A DNA stretch of 64,000 nt from Candidatus Hydrogenedentota bacterium (GTDB taxonomy: Bacteria > Hydrogenedentota > Hydrogenedentia > Hydrogenedentales > JAEUWI01). The notes beneath the pieces were generated by a model, which was not told the origin of the DNA, did no database searches, and saw only the letters and a list, made by a program, of their open reading frames with translations. Position numbers and translations under genes: made by a program. Location: contig JAHBVV010000021.1 in NCBI GenBank assembly GCA_019637335.1, positions 1 to 64,000 on the forward strand, read 5' to 3'. Below, piece after piece: positions 46,873 to 56,692 of this stretch. Each line of letters opens with the position of its first letter. The first letter of the stretch is position 1.

Positions 46873-46937
46873 GCCGCCGTTGCCCCGATCCGTCGCCCTG
46901 CCGTACAATGGAGGGCCGCGGTAAGGAATCCAATCCC

Positions 46938-47534
46938 ATGAACAAACTCGAACGCACCTGGCTCACGTGGAAACACCGCCGCAAGTTCGCGCGGCTCGGC
47001 AAGGGCTGCCAGTTCCCCATTCCGCAGCTCTGCGTTCAGGGCCACGTGGAAATGGGCGACTATTGCCGTTTCCGCAACGACGTCACCCTGCGCACCCACG
47101 GCAACGGCAAGATCATCTTCGGAACCCGGTCCGGGCTCAGCTGGGGCTGCCTGGCCGAGGCCTGGGATCGCATCGAAATCGGTAATTACACCGCCATCGC
47201 GGAGTTCTCCTGGCTCTGCGACAGCATGCCCGTGCTCCAGGGCGCGCCACAGCCCCGCGGCCGCGAAGCGCGCATCACGAAACCCATCCGCATCGGCGAC
47301 AACGTCTTCGTCGGGAGCGGGTGCATCATCGGGCCCGGCGTCACCATCGGCGATGGCGCCGTGGTCGGACCCTTCTCCATCGTCACGCGCGACGTGGGCC
47401 CCATGGAGATCTGGACCGGCGCGCCCGCCCGAAAAATGGGACACCGCACCGAGGGCGTATCCGAGGAGCAGTTGCAGGCCTACCGCGACATGCTCGAACA
47501 GCAAGGCCTGCTTCAGGACCGCTACCTGGAATGA
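46938..47534 (+). CDS. Acyltransferase with left-handed beta-helix (hexapeptide repeats)
   Basis: 198 aa from ATG 46938, with AAGGAA 8 nt upstream; upstream in-frame codons run through the transposable element and are not conserved. Hexapeptide repeats are visible in VEMGDYCRFRNDVTLRTHGNGKIIFG, IEIGNYTAIAEFSWL and IRIGDNVFVGSGCIIGPGVTIGDGAVVGPFSIVTRDV, the last typical of WbbJ/maltose O-acetyltransferase-like enzymes, then WTGAPARKMG. Acetylates a sugar, probably of a surface glycan. The stop overlaps the next start by 4 bp. Confidence 0.9.
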   Translation: MNKLERTWLTWKHRRKFARLGKGCQFPIPQLCVQGHVEMGDYCRFRNDVTLRTHGNGKIIFGTRSGLSWGCLAEAWDRIEIGNYTAIAEFSWLCDSMPVLQGAPQPRGREARITKPIRIGDNVFVGSGCIIGPGVTIGDGAVVGPFSIVTRDVGPMEIWTGAPARKMGHRTEGVSEEQLQAYRDMLEQQGLLQDRYLE

Positions 47535-48247
47535 GTATACGCGCGATTACATTCGACTTCTGGATGACGCTCTTCGAGGAGCGGAACCGCCACGAACGGC
47601 ACGCCTGCCGCGTGGAAGCCTTCTGCAAGGCCACGGGCGCCCCCCGCGAAGAAACCAGCCAGGCCCTGCGGGCCGCCCACGACTACTTTTTTCACATCCA
47701 CGAGCACGAACAGCGCACACTGACGCCGCGCGACGCCGTGGATATGGTCTGCGACGCCCTCGGCATCGCCCTGGACCCCGAGGAGGCCGACGCCATGGCC
47801 GACGTCTTCGGCACGGCGATTCACGTCTTTCCGCCGGTCCCCATCCCGGGCGCGCTCGACGCCGTCAAGGCGGCGTCGGAACGCGTCCCCGTCGGGCTCA
47901 TATCCGACAGCGGCATGAGCCCGGGCGCCTCGTTGAGGAAGCTGCTCGACGACAACGGATTCACGCCGCACTTCACCGTGCTGACCTTTTCCGACGAGGT
48001 CGGCGTGGCCAAGCCGCAGGCCCCCATGTTCCACCGTACCGCGGCGGCGCTCGGAGTTGCGCCGTCCGAACTGTTTCACGTTGGCGACCTGGAGCCGACC
48101 GACATCCGGGGCGTTCAAGCCGTCGGCGGCGTGGCCGCGCTCTTCGCCGGCGCCAATCCGCGCTTCGCCAGCGACACCCGGGCGGAGCATACGTTTCACC
48201 GCTGGGAGGAGTTCCTCGACCTCCTCCCAGGGCTCCTGGATCGCTGA
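47531..48247 (+). CDS. HAD-superfamily hydrolase
   Basis: 238 aa; start ATGA overlaps the acyltransferase stop, so the two are coupled. Motif I is FDFWMTLFE (the usual DxDGT shape changed to DFWMT, with the first Asp retained); motif II S in LISDSGMS, motif III Lys in VAKPQAPMF, motif IV HVGDLEPTDIRGVQ. Resembles subfamily I phosphatases such as phosphoglycolate or 2-haloacid-dehalogenase-like enzymes. Substrate unknown; context suggests a sugar phosphate. Confidence 0.88.
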   Translation: MSIRAITFDFWMTLFEERNRHERHACRVEAFCKATGAPREETSQALRAAHDYFFHIHEHEQRTLTPRDAVDMVCDALGIALDPEEADAMADVFGTAIHVFPPVPIPGALDAVKAASERVPVGLISDSGMSPGASLRKLLDDNGFTPHFTVLTFSDEVGVAKPQAPMFHRTAAALGVAPSELFHVGDLEPTDIRGVQAVGGVAALFAGANPRFASDTRAEHTFHRWEEFLDLLPGLLDR

Positions 48248-48259
48248 TCGCGGACCCTT

Positions 48260-48582
48260 CTACTTTCGGAATTCGTTAGCGGAATGAAGCGGGCTTGATT
48301 CTTCGACGAATAAACCCCGCGCCGCAACGGAAGTGCGGACGAATGGGAGCGCGGGCGGCCCGCCCGCACCGCGCCGGAGGCGCGAATCTGTTAAACAGCG
48401 GTAGTCCGAGTCCAATCGTCTCCCCGATCAAATGTGTCGATATTGCAAACACGCAATGCACCTCCGGTGCATTGCAGGCGGGGACGCCTGCGCTCCCAGC
48501 CTTGCGCGCTCTCGTCGTAGTATCGCGGTATGACAAGAATGGGCTGGCGCCACTTCATTCGGCTAAAATGTTACCTACTTTC
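48260..48582. mobile_element. Family-B TIR element, copy B3, inserted at the stop codon of the GH-like gene
   Basis: Element 48268-48574 (307 bp) between perfect 8-bp repeats CTACTTTC (48260-48267, 48575-48582). Right end GGCTAAAATGTTAC; left end is diverged (GGAATTCGTTAGC). Shared subterminal GAATGAAG on both sides. The interior carries different hairpins from B1/B2: GCGGGCGGCCCGCCCGC, GCGCCGGAGGCGC and TGCACCTCCGGTGCA. The right repeat includes the TAG stop of the gene at 48575-50986. Confidence 0.85.
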
Positions 48583-50986
48583 GAATAAGCCAGACCTCCG
48601 CCACCTGCGTCCCGCGTCCCGCGCCGCCCACGCCCGGCGTCTGCGTCCATTCGAGCGCCAACGTCCCGTCCGCAGTCGCCGCGCGCGGCACATCGAACTG
48701 CACCGGCGCCACGGGCATCGGCTTCGTCATGTAGCCGTGGATCTCGTGCTCGCCGTCGGCCACCAGCCGCAGTTCCGCGGTGAGCCGGTCGCCCGTATAC
48801 GTCGCCTTCACGGCGTACTGCGCGCCCGGATCGAGATTCGTATACTCCATCCGCAGCGGCTGATCGCGCAGGGTCTCCGCGTAGGTGACCCAGGACATCC
48901 GCCAGTCCGGCATGGAATGGATCGCGTCGTGGGGGGTCTCGCGGCGCTCGGGATCCAGGCGCCAGCCGACGCCCGGATGCAGGTGCGGCTGCGCGCCCGG
49001 CTGGCCCAGGTCGTCGTAGAAGCCGCCCGGCCCGGGGTTGTCCCAGTTCACGATGACGTCCAGCGCGGCCCGCTTTTCGGCCTCCGTATCGAGGTTCCGG
49101 ATCGCTTCAAACTCGTTGTTGAGCCAGATCCGGCTGTTCAGCGGATAATCCACCAGGTCCAGGTTCGCTCCCCGCCGCACCGCGATTGCCTGATACCGCT
49201 CCACGCTGTGCTGCATCCGGATGCTCTGGTACAGCGCCTCCGCCATCTCGAAAACGCGCGCGCGTATGTCCTGCGCCACGGGCTCCGTCAGCGAACGCTC
49301 CAGGATCGCGGTGGCCCGCTTCATGGCCACGTCCGCGCCAAGCCGGTCCGCCTGCCGCAGCGCGTCCATCGCCTGCTGCTCCAGGGACGTCTCATAGTGG
49401 AGCCGGCGCCGGTTGTACTCATCGTAATTGGCGCGGTAGATCGCCTGCTGGAAGCGCCACTTCAGCTTCACCTGCGGGCTCGCCTCCGCCAGCATCTGTT
49501 CAAACTGCTTCCACGTCGTCTCCACCCCCGCGTTCGTCGCCAGCGGTCCGATCCAGTTGCGCTCCAGCGCGAGGAGGCCCTGCGCAAACGATTCTTCCAG
49601 TTCCGGGCCGATGAAATACCGCGCGTATGCGCGCATAACCCCGTTCACATCCACATCCGGGTCCCAGCCGAGCGCGCTCCAAAGGATCTTGTTCACGTCG
49701 TCGTTGCAGCCCTCGGAATAGGTCAGGAAACCGTAGGCCAGGTGATCCCAGAGGCGGTAGATCTCCGCGAATTGCGTCGGCCGCGGATTGATCACCTCCC
49801 GGTTCTCCGTCAGCGCGTACGCCGGATCCCAGTTTGGGACGGCGAACTGGCTCGCAATGCTGTGCGTGATGTCAGGATAGCGCCGGATCGGGTAGTTGGA
49901 AGGCACGCGCTCGCGCAGCGCCGGCAGCATCGCAAAATTCTGCGGGCCGTACACAATCCCGCTGAGCCACTTCGGCTGCTTTTCCATCAGCGCGTAGAAT
50001 TCCTCCGTGCCCGCCGCGTCGAAGCTCTGCGGCGACATCCACATCTGCGCGTCCGGGTGGTGCTTTTGCAGGTTAGCCGTCTGCTTTTCTAGCAGGTTGA
50101 AGAGCACCCCCGGCGGCGTGTGTCCCGGGTCGCCCCCCGGCACGAACACCACGCTGATGTGCGGCAGCCTTTCGAAGACCTCGCCCCATTCCCGTAAGGC
50201 GAATTCCACCGTCTCCGGCTTCGTGTAATCCTCGTCCAGCGCCGGATACCAGATCCAGAGATCCAGCCCGTAGTCCTTCGCCAGTTGGGACATCTCGGCC
50301 ATCATGTCGATCTGCGGCAACGGGAAATGCGGGCTGTCCGCCGCGTCGTCGGTCCGCGGCGGCATGAGCTCCACCGCGTTCGTCCCGAACACGATCAGGT
50401 CGCGGTAATACTGCTCCCACATCGGCGCCGTCCAGCCATCGTACGAATTCACCTTCGGGCGAAAGCCGAGCTGGTGCCCGCGCAGGGGCGTCACCGGAGC
50501 CGTGTCGATATCCACCGCCGCATCCAGTTGCACCGACTCCCGCGTCATCCGCATCTCCTGGAGGAGTCGCCCGCACCCGAACAACACCCCGCGTGCGTCG
50601 TTCCCAACCACCAGCACCGTCGGCGCGCCACGCCCCGAAACGGTCTTCACCCGGTAGCCCTCGGCCTTACCGCCGGCCGGCGCCTCGCCCACCGCGTTCG
50701 CGGCCGCTTCGCCATAAGACGTCAGCACCGAATGACGCCCGACCACGATGACCGGCACGTTGTCCGCCGGCAGTTCCCGCCGCACTTCCCAGCGCGCCAG
50801 CGACCGCGCCGCCACCTCCTCCACCAGCATCTCCACGGCCTTCTGCTCCGGCGTCGAATCGGGCTCCGGTGTCACCACCACCGCGTTAAACAAATCCAGC
50901 GGCGCGGCCCCCGCCGGCAACGCCAGCGAGCCCACGGCAACCAACAGACCAACAAAAACACGCATGGGGCCAACGGCAAGGTTCAT
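48575..50986 (-). CDS. Large secreted glycoside-hydrolase-like protein (alpha-glucuronidase/hexosaminidase-type fold)
   Basis: 803 aa, ATG after GGGAGAGAAG. Signal peptide ends near LPAGAAP. Residues about 35-150 look like the N-terminal alpha/beta domain of GH67/GH20-type enzymes (VGNDARGVLFGCGRLLQEMR). A TIM-barrel-like part follows: LRGHQLGFRPKVNSYDGW, FGTNAVELMPPRTDD, YGLDLWIWYPAL, FVPGGDPGHTPP and MWMSPQSF. The C-terminus is beta-rich. Glucuronoxylan or host-glycan breakdown is inferred. Its stop codon TAG is inside the target duplication of a mobile element. Confidence 0.75.
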   Translation of the reverse strand: MNLAVGPMRVFVGLLVAVGSLALPAGAAPLDLFNAVVVTPEPDSTPEQKAVEMLVEEVAARSLARWEVRRELPADNVPVIVVGRHSVLTSYGEAAANAVGEAPAGGKAEGYRVKTVSGRGAPTVLVVGNDARGVLFGCGRLLQEMRMTRESVQLDAAVDIDTAPVTPLRGHQLGFRPKVNSYDGWTAPMWEQYYRDLIVFGTNAVELMPPRTDDAADSPHFPLPQIDMMAEMSQLAKDYGLDLWIWYPALDEDYTKPETVEFALREWGEVFERLPHISVVFVPGGDPGHTPPGVLFNLLEKQTANLQKHHPDAQMWMSPQSFDAAGTEEFYALMEKQPKWLSGIVYGPQNFAMLPALRERVPSNYPIRRYPDITHSIASQFAVPNWDPAYALTENREVINPRPTQFAEIYRLWDHLAYGFLTYSEGCNDDVNKILWSALGWDPDVDVNGVMRAYARYFIGPELEESFAQGLLALERNWIGPLATNAGVETTWKQFEQMLAEASPQVKLKWRFQQAIYRANYDEYNRRRLHYETSLEQQAMDALRQADRLGADVAMKRATAILERSLTEPVAQDIRARVFEMAEALYQSIRMQHSVERYQAIAVRRGANLDLVDYPLNSRIWLNNEFEAIRNLDTEAEKRAALDVIVNWDNPGPGGFYDDLGQPGAQPHLHPGVGWRLDPERRETPHDAIHSMPDWRMSWVTYAETLRDQPLRMEYTNLDPGAQYAVKATYTGDRLTAELRLVADGEHEIHGYMTKPMPVAPVQFDVPRAATADGTLALEWTQTPGVGGAGRGTQVAEVWLIRK

Positions 50987-51716
50987 GGCTCTTCTCTCCC
51001 GTTAAACGGACACAACCCGCGGCGCCCACGCGCCGGACGGCAATCCATTTAAGCACAAGTCGATCCCGCTGGCAAGCAAAATCTCGAAAAACACGGATCG
51101 CCCCAGGAGGAGATCGACGCGCGCGACACGACGCCGGTGGCGGCGTCCAAAAAAAAGAAACGCCACAACAATGGGACTCGTTATGGCGCCACTTCAGGAG
51201 GAATGTGCGTTGCGACGGCGGTTCCGCGTGCCGGGACAAGCACCCGAGACCGCCTTTGCGTGTCACAACACACGCTTTGGGAAGACTTCCGTGTCTACTT
51301 CGTCGCCTCAACATCCTTGTTTCGGCCTGATACCTGAACTATCGGCATCGCCGTGGGAATCTTTAGTCTCGATACCGAGCGCTTGAGAAACTGGGTAACC
51401 GTTCAGCCGTACGAAGTAGCGCCAGATCTTTTTTGTCGTGCCTCGAAACTACGACGAGCGTACGCAAAGCTGGGAACGCACCTCTGTTGCGGCGCGGATT
51501 TGTGTCCTCGTGGCCGCGGGAATGCCCGCGATCCCTATGCCGCGCTACCTTGCGAGTTACCGGGACGCCCCGCGCGACCTCGCCGATGCCGGTTGTCCGG
51601 TTCGGGTGTTTGCATGCCCGCGCGGGGCGGTGGTATACTCCGCAATTTGGCAAAACGCAGCTTGCCATATATTCTAAGTTCTTTTGTTTGAACGAATTAC
51701 GTAAAGGTACACGCCC
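50987..51716. other. Intergenic region with a decayed family-B fragment
   Basis: About 730 bp without a supported gene. The segment 51395-51560 begins GTAACCGTTCAGCCG and for its first 95 bp follows the same base order as one end of copy B3 (GCGCCAG, then ACTACGACGAG, then GCTGGGA), and ends GCGAGTTAC. No matching 8-bp repeats flank it, so it is an old or truncated copy. The rest shows nothing recognised. Confidence 0.6.
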
Positions 51717-53129
51717 GTGGGGAAGTTTTACTGCGGTGTCGATTTCGGCACGTCCAATTCCAGTGTCGCCCTGTCCGACGGCGAGAAGGTGCAGGTGCTC
51801 GCGCTGGATGAAGCGAATGTCAGCCCGACATCGCTGCCCTCCCTGCTTTACATCACCAACGACGGCGAAAAGATCATCGGTCGCGGGGCCGCGAACGCCT
51901 TTATCGACCGCAATGTTGATCGTGAGGTTCTCCTCCAGCAGGTGGACCTGGGCGTGAGTATCGAGGCCTATGTCGCGTCGGAGCCGGACAAAAGCGAGGG
52001 CTACCGGCCGCACACGACGGACGGATCCGCCCGCGAGGCCGTGCGCGCGCGCGCCGTGGTGGAGGTGAACTCCCCGGGGCGCCTGTTTCAATCGCTCAAG
52101 ACGCTCCTGCGCCACGACGGATTCCGGGGCACCGAGGTTTTCGGTACGCATTACCAGATCGAAGAACTGGTGGCCATGATCCTCGAGCCGATCAAGAATG
52201 CGGCGGACGCGGCGGCCGGCGAGTCCATTGAGCATGCCGTTTTCGGGCGGCCGGTGCGCTTTTCCCAGCGGGATACGGAAAACGAGGTCGCTGAACGCCG
52301 GCTGCGTACCGCCGCCGGCCTGGCGGGCTTCAAGGACGTCACCTTCTTCTACGAACCCGTCGGCGCCTGCGTGGAGTACGCCATGGCCGCGGAAGAGCGG
52401 CAGCGGCTGATGGTCGTGGATATCGGCGGCGGCACCTGCGACGTGTGCATCATGGAGTTTGGCGGATCCCACGGCTTCAAGGACCGGCTCGCGGAAAGCA
52501 AGATCCTCAGCGTGTCCGGCGTGCCCGTGGCGGGCGACGCCATCGACCGGGAAATCATCCGCAGCAAACTGTTTCCGGTATTCGGGAGCCGCGCGCGCTA
52601 CGGCCCGTCGCGCCTGCCCATGCCCCAGTACCTGTACAACCAGATTCTGGACTGGCAGAACCTTTACAAGCTGAACAACGAAGAGACGACAAACTGGCTC
52701 ATCGCGGCGGAAGCGACCTCGGACAACCCCGCCGCGCTGCGTGCGCTCCGCTGCCTCATCCAGCGCAACTTCGGCTACCCGGTCGCGCGGGAAGTGGAGG
52801 CGGCAAAGCGGCGCCTTTCCGTCGATATGGAAACCGAGATCCGCATCGAGAAGGAATCGATCGAGATCCAGGAGCGCCTGGAGCGCGAGGAATTCGCCCA
52901 CATTATCGAAGAGAACCTCGAACTCATGCTGAACAGCATCGAGGAGGCGGAATCGCTCGCCGGCATCAAGGCGAGCGATCTGGATCTCGTGCTCACCACC
53001 GGCGGCACCAGCCTGATCCCGGCCATCCGCAGCATGCTCGAAGACCGCTTCGGCCCCGAGAAACTCAAGGCGCGGGACACGTTCACCAGCGTCGCCACGG
53101 GCCTCGCAATCGTCGCGCAGTACACCTGA
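51717..53129 (+). CDS. Hsp70-family protein (YegD-like, no substrate-binding domain)
   Basis: 470 aa, GTG start after AAAGG. The actin-like ATPase halves are complete: phosphate-1 CGVDFGTSNSSVALSD, phosphate-2 MVVDIGGGTCDVCIMEFG, adenosine motif LVLTTGGTSLIPAIRSMLEDRFG. A substrate-binding domain as in DnaK is absent, and the length (about 450-470) fits YegD-type proteins. A charged coiled region (about 370-420) separates the last motifs. Role is unknown; these are considered ATP-dependent chaperone-like factors. No co-chaperone gene is near. Confidence 0.88.
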   Translation: MGKFYCGVDFGTSNSSVALSDGEKVQVLALDEANVSPTSLPSLLYITNDGEKIIGRGAANAFIDRNVDREVLLQQVDLGVSIEAYVASEPDKSEGYRPHTTDGSAREAVRARAVVEVNSPGRLFQSLKTLLRHDGFRGTEVFGTHYQIEELVAMILEPIKNAADAAAGESIEHAVFGRPVRFSQRDTENEVAERRLRTAAGLAGFKDVTFFYEPVGACVEYAMAAEERQRLMVVDIGGGTCDVCIMEFGGSHGFKDRLAESKILSVSGVPVAGDAIDREIIRSKLFPVFGSRARYGPSRLPMPQYLYNQILDWQNLYKLNNEETTNWLIAAEATSDNPAALRALRCLIQRNFGYPVAREVEAAKRRLSVDMETEIRIEKESIEIQERLEREEFAHIIEENLELMLNSIEEAESLAGIKASDLDLVLTTGGTSLIPAIRSMLEDRFGPEKLKARDTFTSVATGLAIVAQYT

Positions 53130-53142
53130 TATCGGCGCGCGC

Positions 53143-53883
53143 CTACTCCGCCGCGTGATCCGCCGCCGGCGCCTTTTCGGGGACGCCGAGCAGGGGCGCC
53201 AACACGGGCTCCATTGAAGAGGCCCAGACCTGGTAGCCCGCCTCGTTCGGGTGGAGCAGATCCGGCATCAGCGATTCCGGGACTTGTCCCTGAAGATCAC
53301 GGAAGGCCGGTCCCAGATCGAGAAACGTCACCATCGGGTCAGCGGCCAGATCGGCGATGAGCGTGTTGGCCTGGTTGAGCTTCTCCACGATCTTCTCGGG
53401 CTTGTCGCCGCGCGGGAAGATTGCCAGGAGCAGCACCTTCGTGTCCGGCAGGCCGTTGCGCAGCCGCCGCACGATCGCGGTAACCCCCTCGGAGATTTCC
53501 TCGGCGGAATTGTCCTTGTGGTTGTTCGTGCCGATCATGACCACGGCGACTTTCGGGGATATTCCGTCGATATTCCCGTTTTCGAGCCGCCAGATCACAT
53601 GCTGGGTGCGATCGCCGCCGATACCCAGGTTCACGGCGTTCCGGTCCGCGTAGTAGTGGTCCCAAACGGGTTTCCCCGCGCCTTCCCACCCGTGCGTGAT
53701 GGAATCGCCGATGAATACGAGGTCGGCGTTGCCCTGTTTCACGCGCTCGTTCATCTGTTCGTGCCGGGCCATCCAGCCCTCCTGCTTTTCGCGGGGCTCG
53801 GGCGCGACGGCCGTGTTTGCGGCGGCGGCAACGAGGGCCGTCAGACACCAGGCGGCGCAGGCGGCGGCGTACATTCGCTTCAT
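53143..53883 (-). CDS. SGNH/GDSL-family hydrolase, secreted
   Basis: 246 aa, ATG after GGAAG, signal peptide of about 22 residues. Block I VFIGDSITHGW with nucleophile Ser, block II NLGIGGDRTQHVIWRL, block III GTNNHKDN, block V LLHPNEAGYQVWA with catalytic His and Asp. Closest in pattern to the platelet-activating-factor acetylhydrolase-like group of SGNH esterases. Probably removes acetyl or acyl groups from extracellular glycans. Converges with the Hsp70-like gene. Confidence 0.92.
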   Translation of the reverse strand: MKRMYAAACAAWCLTALVAAAANTAVAPEPREKQEGWMARHEQMNERVKQGNADLVFIGDSITHGWEGAGKPVWDHYYADRNAVNLGIGGDRTQHVIWRLENGNIDGISPKVAVVMIGTNNHKDNSAEEISEGVTAIVRRLRNGLPDTKVLLLAIFPRGDKPEKIVEKLNQANTLIADLAADPMVTFLDLGPAFRDLQGQVPESLMPDLLHPNEAGYQVWASSMEPVLAPLLGVPEKAPAADHAAE

Positions 53884-54015
53884 CGCGATATCTTCCTTTC
53901 ACGGGTCGGGACTCAGACTTGCCAGGGGGATTACTCCATAGTGTACGCTACCCCTTTGCTGTTTGTCGCCAATTTTTTTTGCGCGCGAGATGGCCGAGAG
54001 GCCGGGAGGATAATC

Positions 54016-55263
54016 ATGATGATTCGACTGACGTGCTGCCTGGCGGCCCTGGCGATGGCCGGGGGCGCGCTGTGCGAGGCAACGTGGTACAAGGGCGCGA
54101 CGCACCTGCACAGCCTCTGGAGCGACGGCGACGCCGCGCCGGAGTACATAATCCAATGGTACCGTGACAACGGCTGGGACTTCGTGTGCCCGTCGGATCA
54201 CAACGTGCTCCTGCAGGGCGAGCGGTATTACGACATCACGGAGGACAAGCACCTGACCCCGGCCCGCGTGGACGAGTTGAAGGCCATGTTCGGCGCGGAC
54301 TGGGTCGTGGTGAACGACGGGAAGATGCGCCTGAAGACGCTGGAGGAGCTTCGCGCGCATTTTCAGAAGCCGGGCGAGTTCATCCTGATTGAGGCGGAGG
54401 AGATGACGACGCGGGGCGGCAACCCGCACATCAATGCGCTGAATCTGCGCGAGCCCGTGGATGGCCTTCCGAACGAAGGCGAGAAACCGGGCCTCATCCA
54501 GCACTATATCGACGTCATCGCCGCGCAGAGCAAGAAGTACGGCATCCCGATGATCGTCCACCTGAACCACGTGAACTTCGCCGACCGTATCACCACGGAG
54601 GAGATCATCGAGGCGCGCGGCCTCCACTTTTTCGAGGTCTACAACGGCCACCGGTCGGTGTACTCGTGGGGCATTCCCGATCAGGGCGTGCCGTCCCACG
54701 AGCGGCACTGGGACGTGGTCAATTCCATGAAGCAGCTCCGCGAGCCGGGCTACATCATGTATGGCGTCGCGACCGACGACAGCCACAACTACTTCAAAGC
54801 GCCCGGCGGCGTTTCGAACCCGGGCCGCGGCTGGATCATGGTGCGCTCGGAGGCGCTGGAGGCGAACGCGCTGATCGAAGCGATGCAACGCGGCGACTTC
54901 TACAGCTCGACCGGGGTGACCCTGAAGGACGTGCGCGCGGCGGACAGGTCGCTGGGCGTGACGGTCGCCGGCGAACCGGGCGTAACCTACACAACGCAGT
55001 ACGTCGGCACGCGCCGGGGCTTCAACCAGGAGACGCGCCCCGCGCTCGATGCGGAGGGGAACCCGCTGAAGCGCAGCTCGCTGATTTACAGCGACAGCAT
55101 CGGGGAAGTCCTGCACGAGACCACCGACCTGGAATCGGACTATACGTTCCAAGGCGACGAACTGTACGTCCGCGCGCGGGTCGTTTCCGACAAGCTCCAG
55201 CCGAACCCCCACGAGGAAGGCGACTACGAAATGGCCTGGGTACAGCCCGTGCTCGTGAAATAG
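54016..55263 (+). CDS. Secreted PHP-domain (CehA/McbA-like) metallohydrolase
   Basis: 415 aa from ATG 54016, five nt after GGGAGGA. Signal peptide ends ALCEA. PHP motifs follow: GATHLHSLWSDGDAAPEYIIQWYRDNGWDFVCPSDHN (metal-binding His pairs and Asp), FILIEAEEMTT, PMIVHLNHVNF, FFEVYNGHRS, and GVATDDSHNYF. The arrangement matches PHP phosphoesterases with a C-terminal beta domain. Metal-dependent phosphoester hydrolysis outside the cytoplasm is the inferred role. Confidence 0.88.
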   Translation: MMIRLTCCLAALAMAGGALCEATWYKGATHLHSLWSDGDAAPEYIIQWYRDNGWDFVCPSDHNVLLQGERYYDITEDKHLTPARVDELKAMFGADWVVVNDGKMRLKTLEELRAHFQKPGEFILIEAEEMTTRGGNPHINALNLREPVDGLPNEGEKPGLIQHYIDVIAAQSKKYGIPMIVHLNHVNFADRITTEEIIEARGLHFFEVYNGHRSVYSWGIPDQGVPSHERHWDVVNSMKQLREPGYIMYGVATDDSHNYFKAPGGVSNPGRGWIMVRSEALEANALIEAMQRGDFYSSTGVTLKDVRAADRSLGVTVAGEPGVTYTTQYVGTRRGFNQETRPALDAEGNPLKRSSLIYSDSIGEVLHETTDLESDYTFQGDELYVRARVVSDKLQPNPHEEGDYEMAWVQPVLVK

Positions 55264-55293
55264 GCGGGGATCGGGCCTGTATTCTTTCTGCCG

Positions 55294-55328
55294 CGGCCGC
55301 CCGCGCGAATCCCGCGCGCGGGCGGCCG
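55294..55328. terminator. Bidirectional terminator between the PHP gene and trpB
   Basis: A perfect 14-bp stem CGGCCGCCCGCGCG (55294-55307) / CGCGCGGGCGGCCG (55315-55328) with a 7-nt loop and TTTCTCGTTT after it; on the other strand the hairpin is followed by a pyrimidine-poor tract. It separates convergent genes. Confidence 0.8.
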
Positions 55329-55336
55329 TTTCTCGT

Positions 55337-56536
55337 TTACAGGCCCAATTTATCCGCCACAAAGTCCGCGTCTTTGTCGCCCCGGCCGGAAAGATTGATC
55401 AGGATCGTCTTGTCCGGCGGAAGATCCGGGGCGATACGCATCGCATAGGCGACCGCGTGCGCACTCTCCAGGGCGGGGATGATGCCCTCGAGGCGCGACA
55501 GGTTCATGAACGCGTCGAGACACCCCTGGTCGTCCACCGTAACGTACTGCGCGCGGCCGATGTCCTTCAGGTAGCAGTGCTGCGGGCCCACCGCCGGATA
55601 ATCGAGCCCGGAGGCGATGGAGTATACCGGGAGGGGCTCGCCGGCGTCGTCCTGGAGGTTGTAGCAGCGGAATCCGTGCAGCGACCCCTTCGTTCCGAGG
55701 GTCAGCGTGGCCGCGTGATCCGGGGTGTCCAGACCGCGCCCGGCCGGTTCCACGCCAATGAGCGCAACGTCCTCGTCCTCCAGAAACGCGCTGAAAAGGC
55801 CCATCGCGTTGGAGCCGCCGCCGACACAGGCCATCAGGTAGTCGGGAAGACGGCCTTCGCGCTGCAGGAACTGCGCGCGTGATTCGCGGCCCACGATGCT
55901 CTGGAAATCGCGCACCATCTTCGGAAAGGGGTGCGGCCCGACCACGGAACCAATGGCGTAAAAGAAGTGCTCGGGATCCTTGAGGTACTCCTCGAAGGCG
56001 CTGTCGACGGCGTCCTTCAGGGTGCGCGTGCCGCGCGTAACCGGCACGAGCGTACACCCGAGGATCTTCATCTTGGTGACGTTCGGGTGCTCCTTTTGAA
56101 TATCGACCTCGCCCATGTGAATTTCGCAGGGAATGCCCGCCAGCGCACAGGCCGTGGCGAGCGCGACCCCGTGCTGCCCGGCCCCCGTCTCGGCGAGCAC
56201 CTTCGTCTTGCCCATGTGCTTGGCGAGCAGCGCCTCGCCGAGGCAGTGGTTAATTTTGTGTGCCCCCGTGTGGTTGAGGTCTTCCCGCTTGAGGAAGATC
56301 CGCGCGCCGCCGCCCGCCGCGGTCAGGCGCCGGGCGAAGTACAGCGGGCTGGGCCGCCCCACGTAATCCGTGTACAGTTCCTCCAGCTCGTCCTGAAAGG
56401 CCTGTGTTTGCGTGACCTGATCGTAGGCGACATTGATGTCATCCATGATCTTCTTCAGTTCGGGCGGGATGATCTGGCCCCCGTATTCCCCGAAATAGCC
56501 GGCTTCATCCGGCATGGCGCCCAGGTGCATGGTCAT
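55337..56536 (-). CDS. trpB: Tryptophan synthase beta chain
   Basis: 399 aa from ATG 56536, with GGGGAGAG 7 nt upstream; the long frame upstream is not conserved. It condenses indole and serine to tryptophan with pyridoxal phosphate. The cofactor Lys is Lys94 in [12 protein letters not shown]; the phosphate cradle is [25 protein letters not shown] and the substrate Glu region [10 protein letters not shown] are typical of the TrpB1 class. No trpA or other trp gene is adjacent, so it is separated from its usual operon. Confidence 0.96.
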   Translation of the reverse strand: MTMHLGAMPDEAGYFGEYGGQIIPPELKKIMDDINVAYDQVTQTQAFQDELEELYTDYVGRPSPLYFARRLTAAGGGARIFLKREDLNHTGAHKINHCLGEALLAKHMGKTKVLAETGAGQHGVALATACALAGIPCEIHMGEVDIQKEHPNVTKMKILGCTLVPVTRGTRTLKDAVDSAFEEYLKDPEHFFYAIGSVVGPHPFPKMVRDFQSIVGRESRAQFLQREGRLPDYLMACVGGGSNAMGLFSAFLEDEDVALIGVEPAGRGLDTPDHAATLTLGTKGSLHGFRCYNLQDDAGEPLPVYSIASGLDYPAVGPQHCYLKDIGRAQYVTVDDQGCLDAFMNLSRLEGIIPALESAHAVAYAMRIAPDLPPDKTILINLSGRGDKDADFVADKLGL

Positions 56537-56692
56537 GGTCGGCTCTCCCCGATGGTTGGTGTGTAGGTCCGCGGGCGCGGTTCGGGGATGGGCTCCCGGC
56601 GTCTGGTTTGCCCCCCCGGGCGGGCCGCGATTCCCCGATTCTCCCCCCTTGGACCACGCCCAATACGATACCGGTTGCGGCGCGCGGAATCC

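Noticed and set aside
51640-51716. Sigma-54 promoter before the Hsp70-like gene (TTTGGCAAAACGCAGCTTGC)
   Set aside because: GG and GC doublets are 13 bp apart instead of 10, so spacing is wrong.
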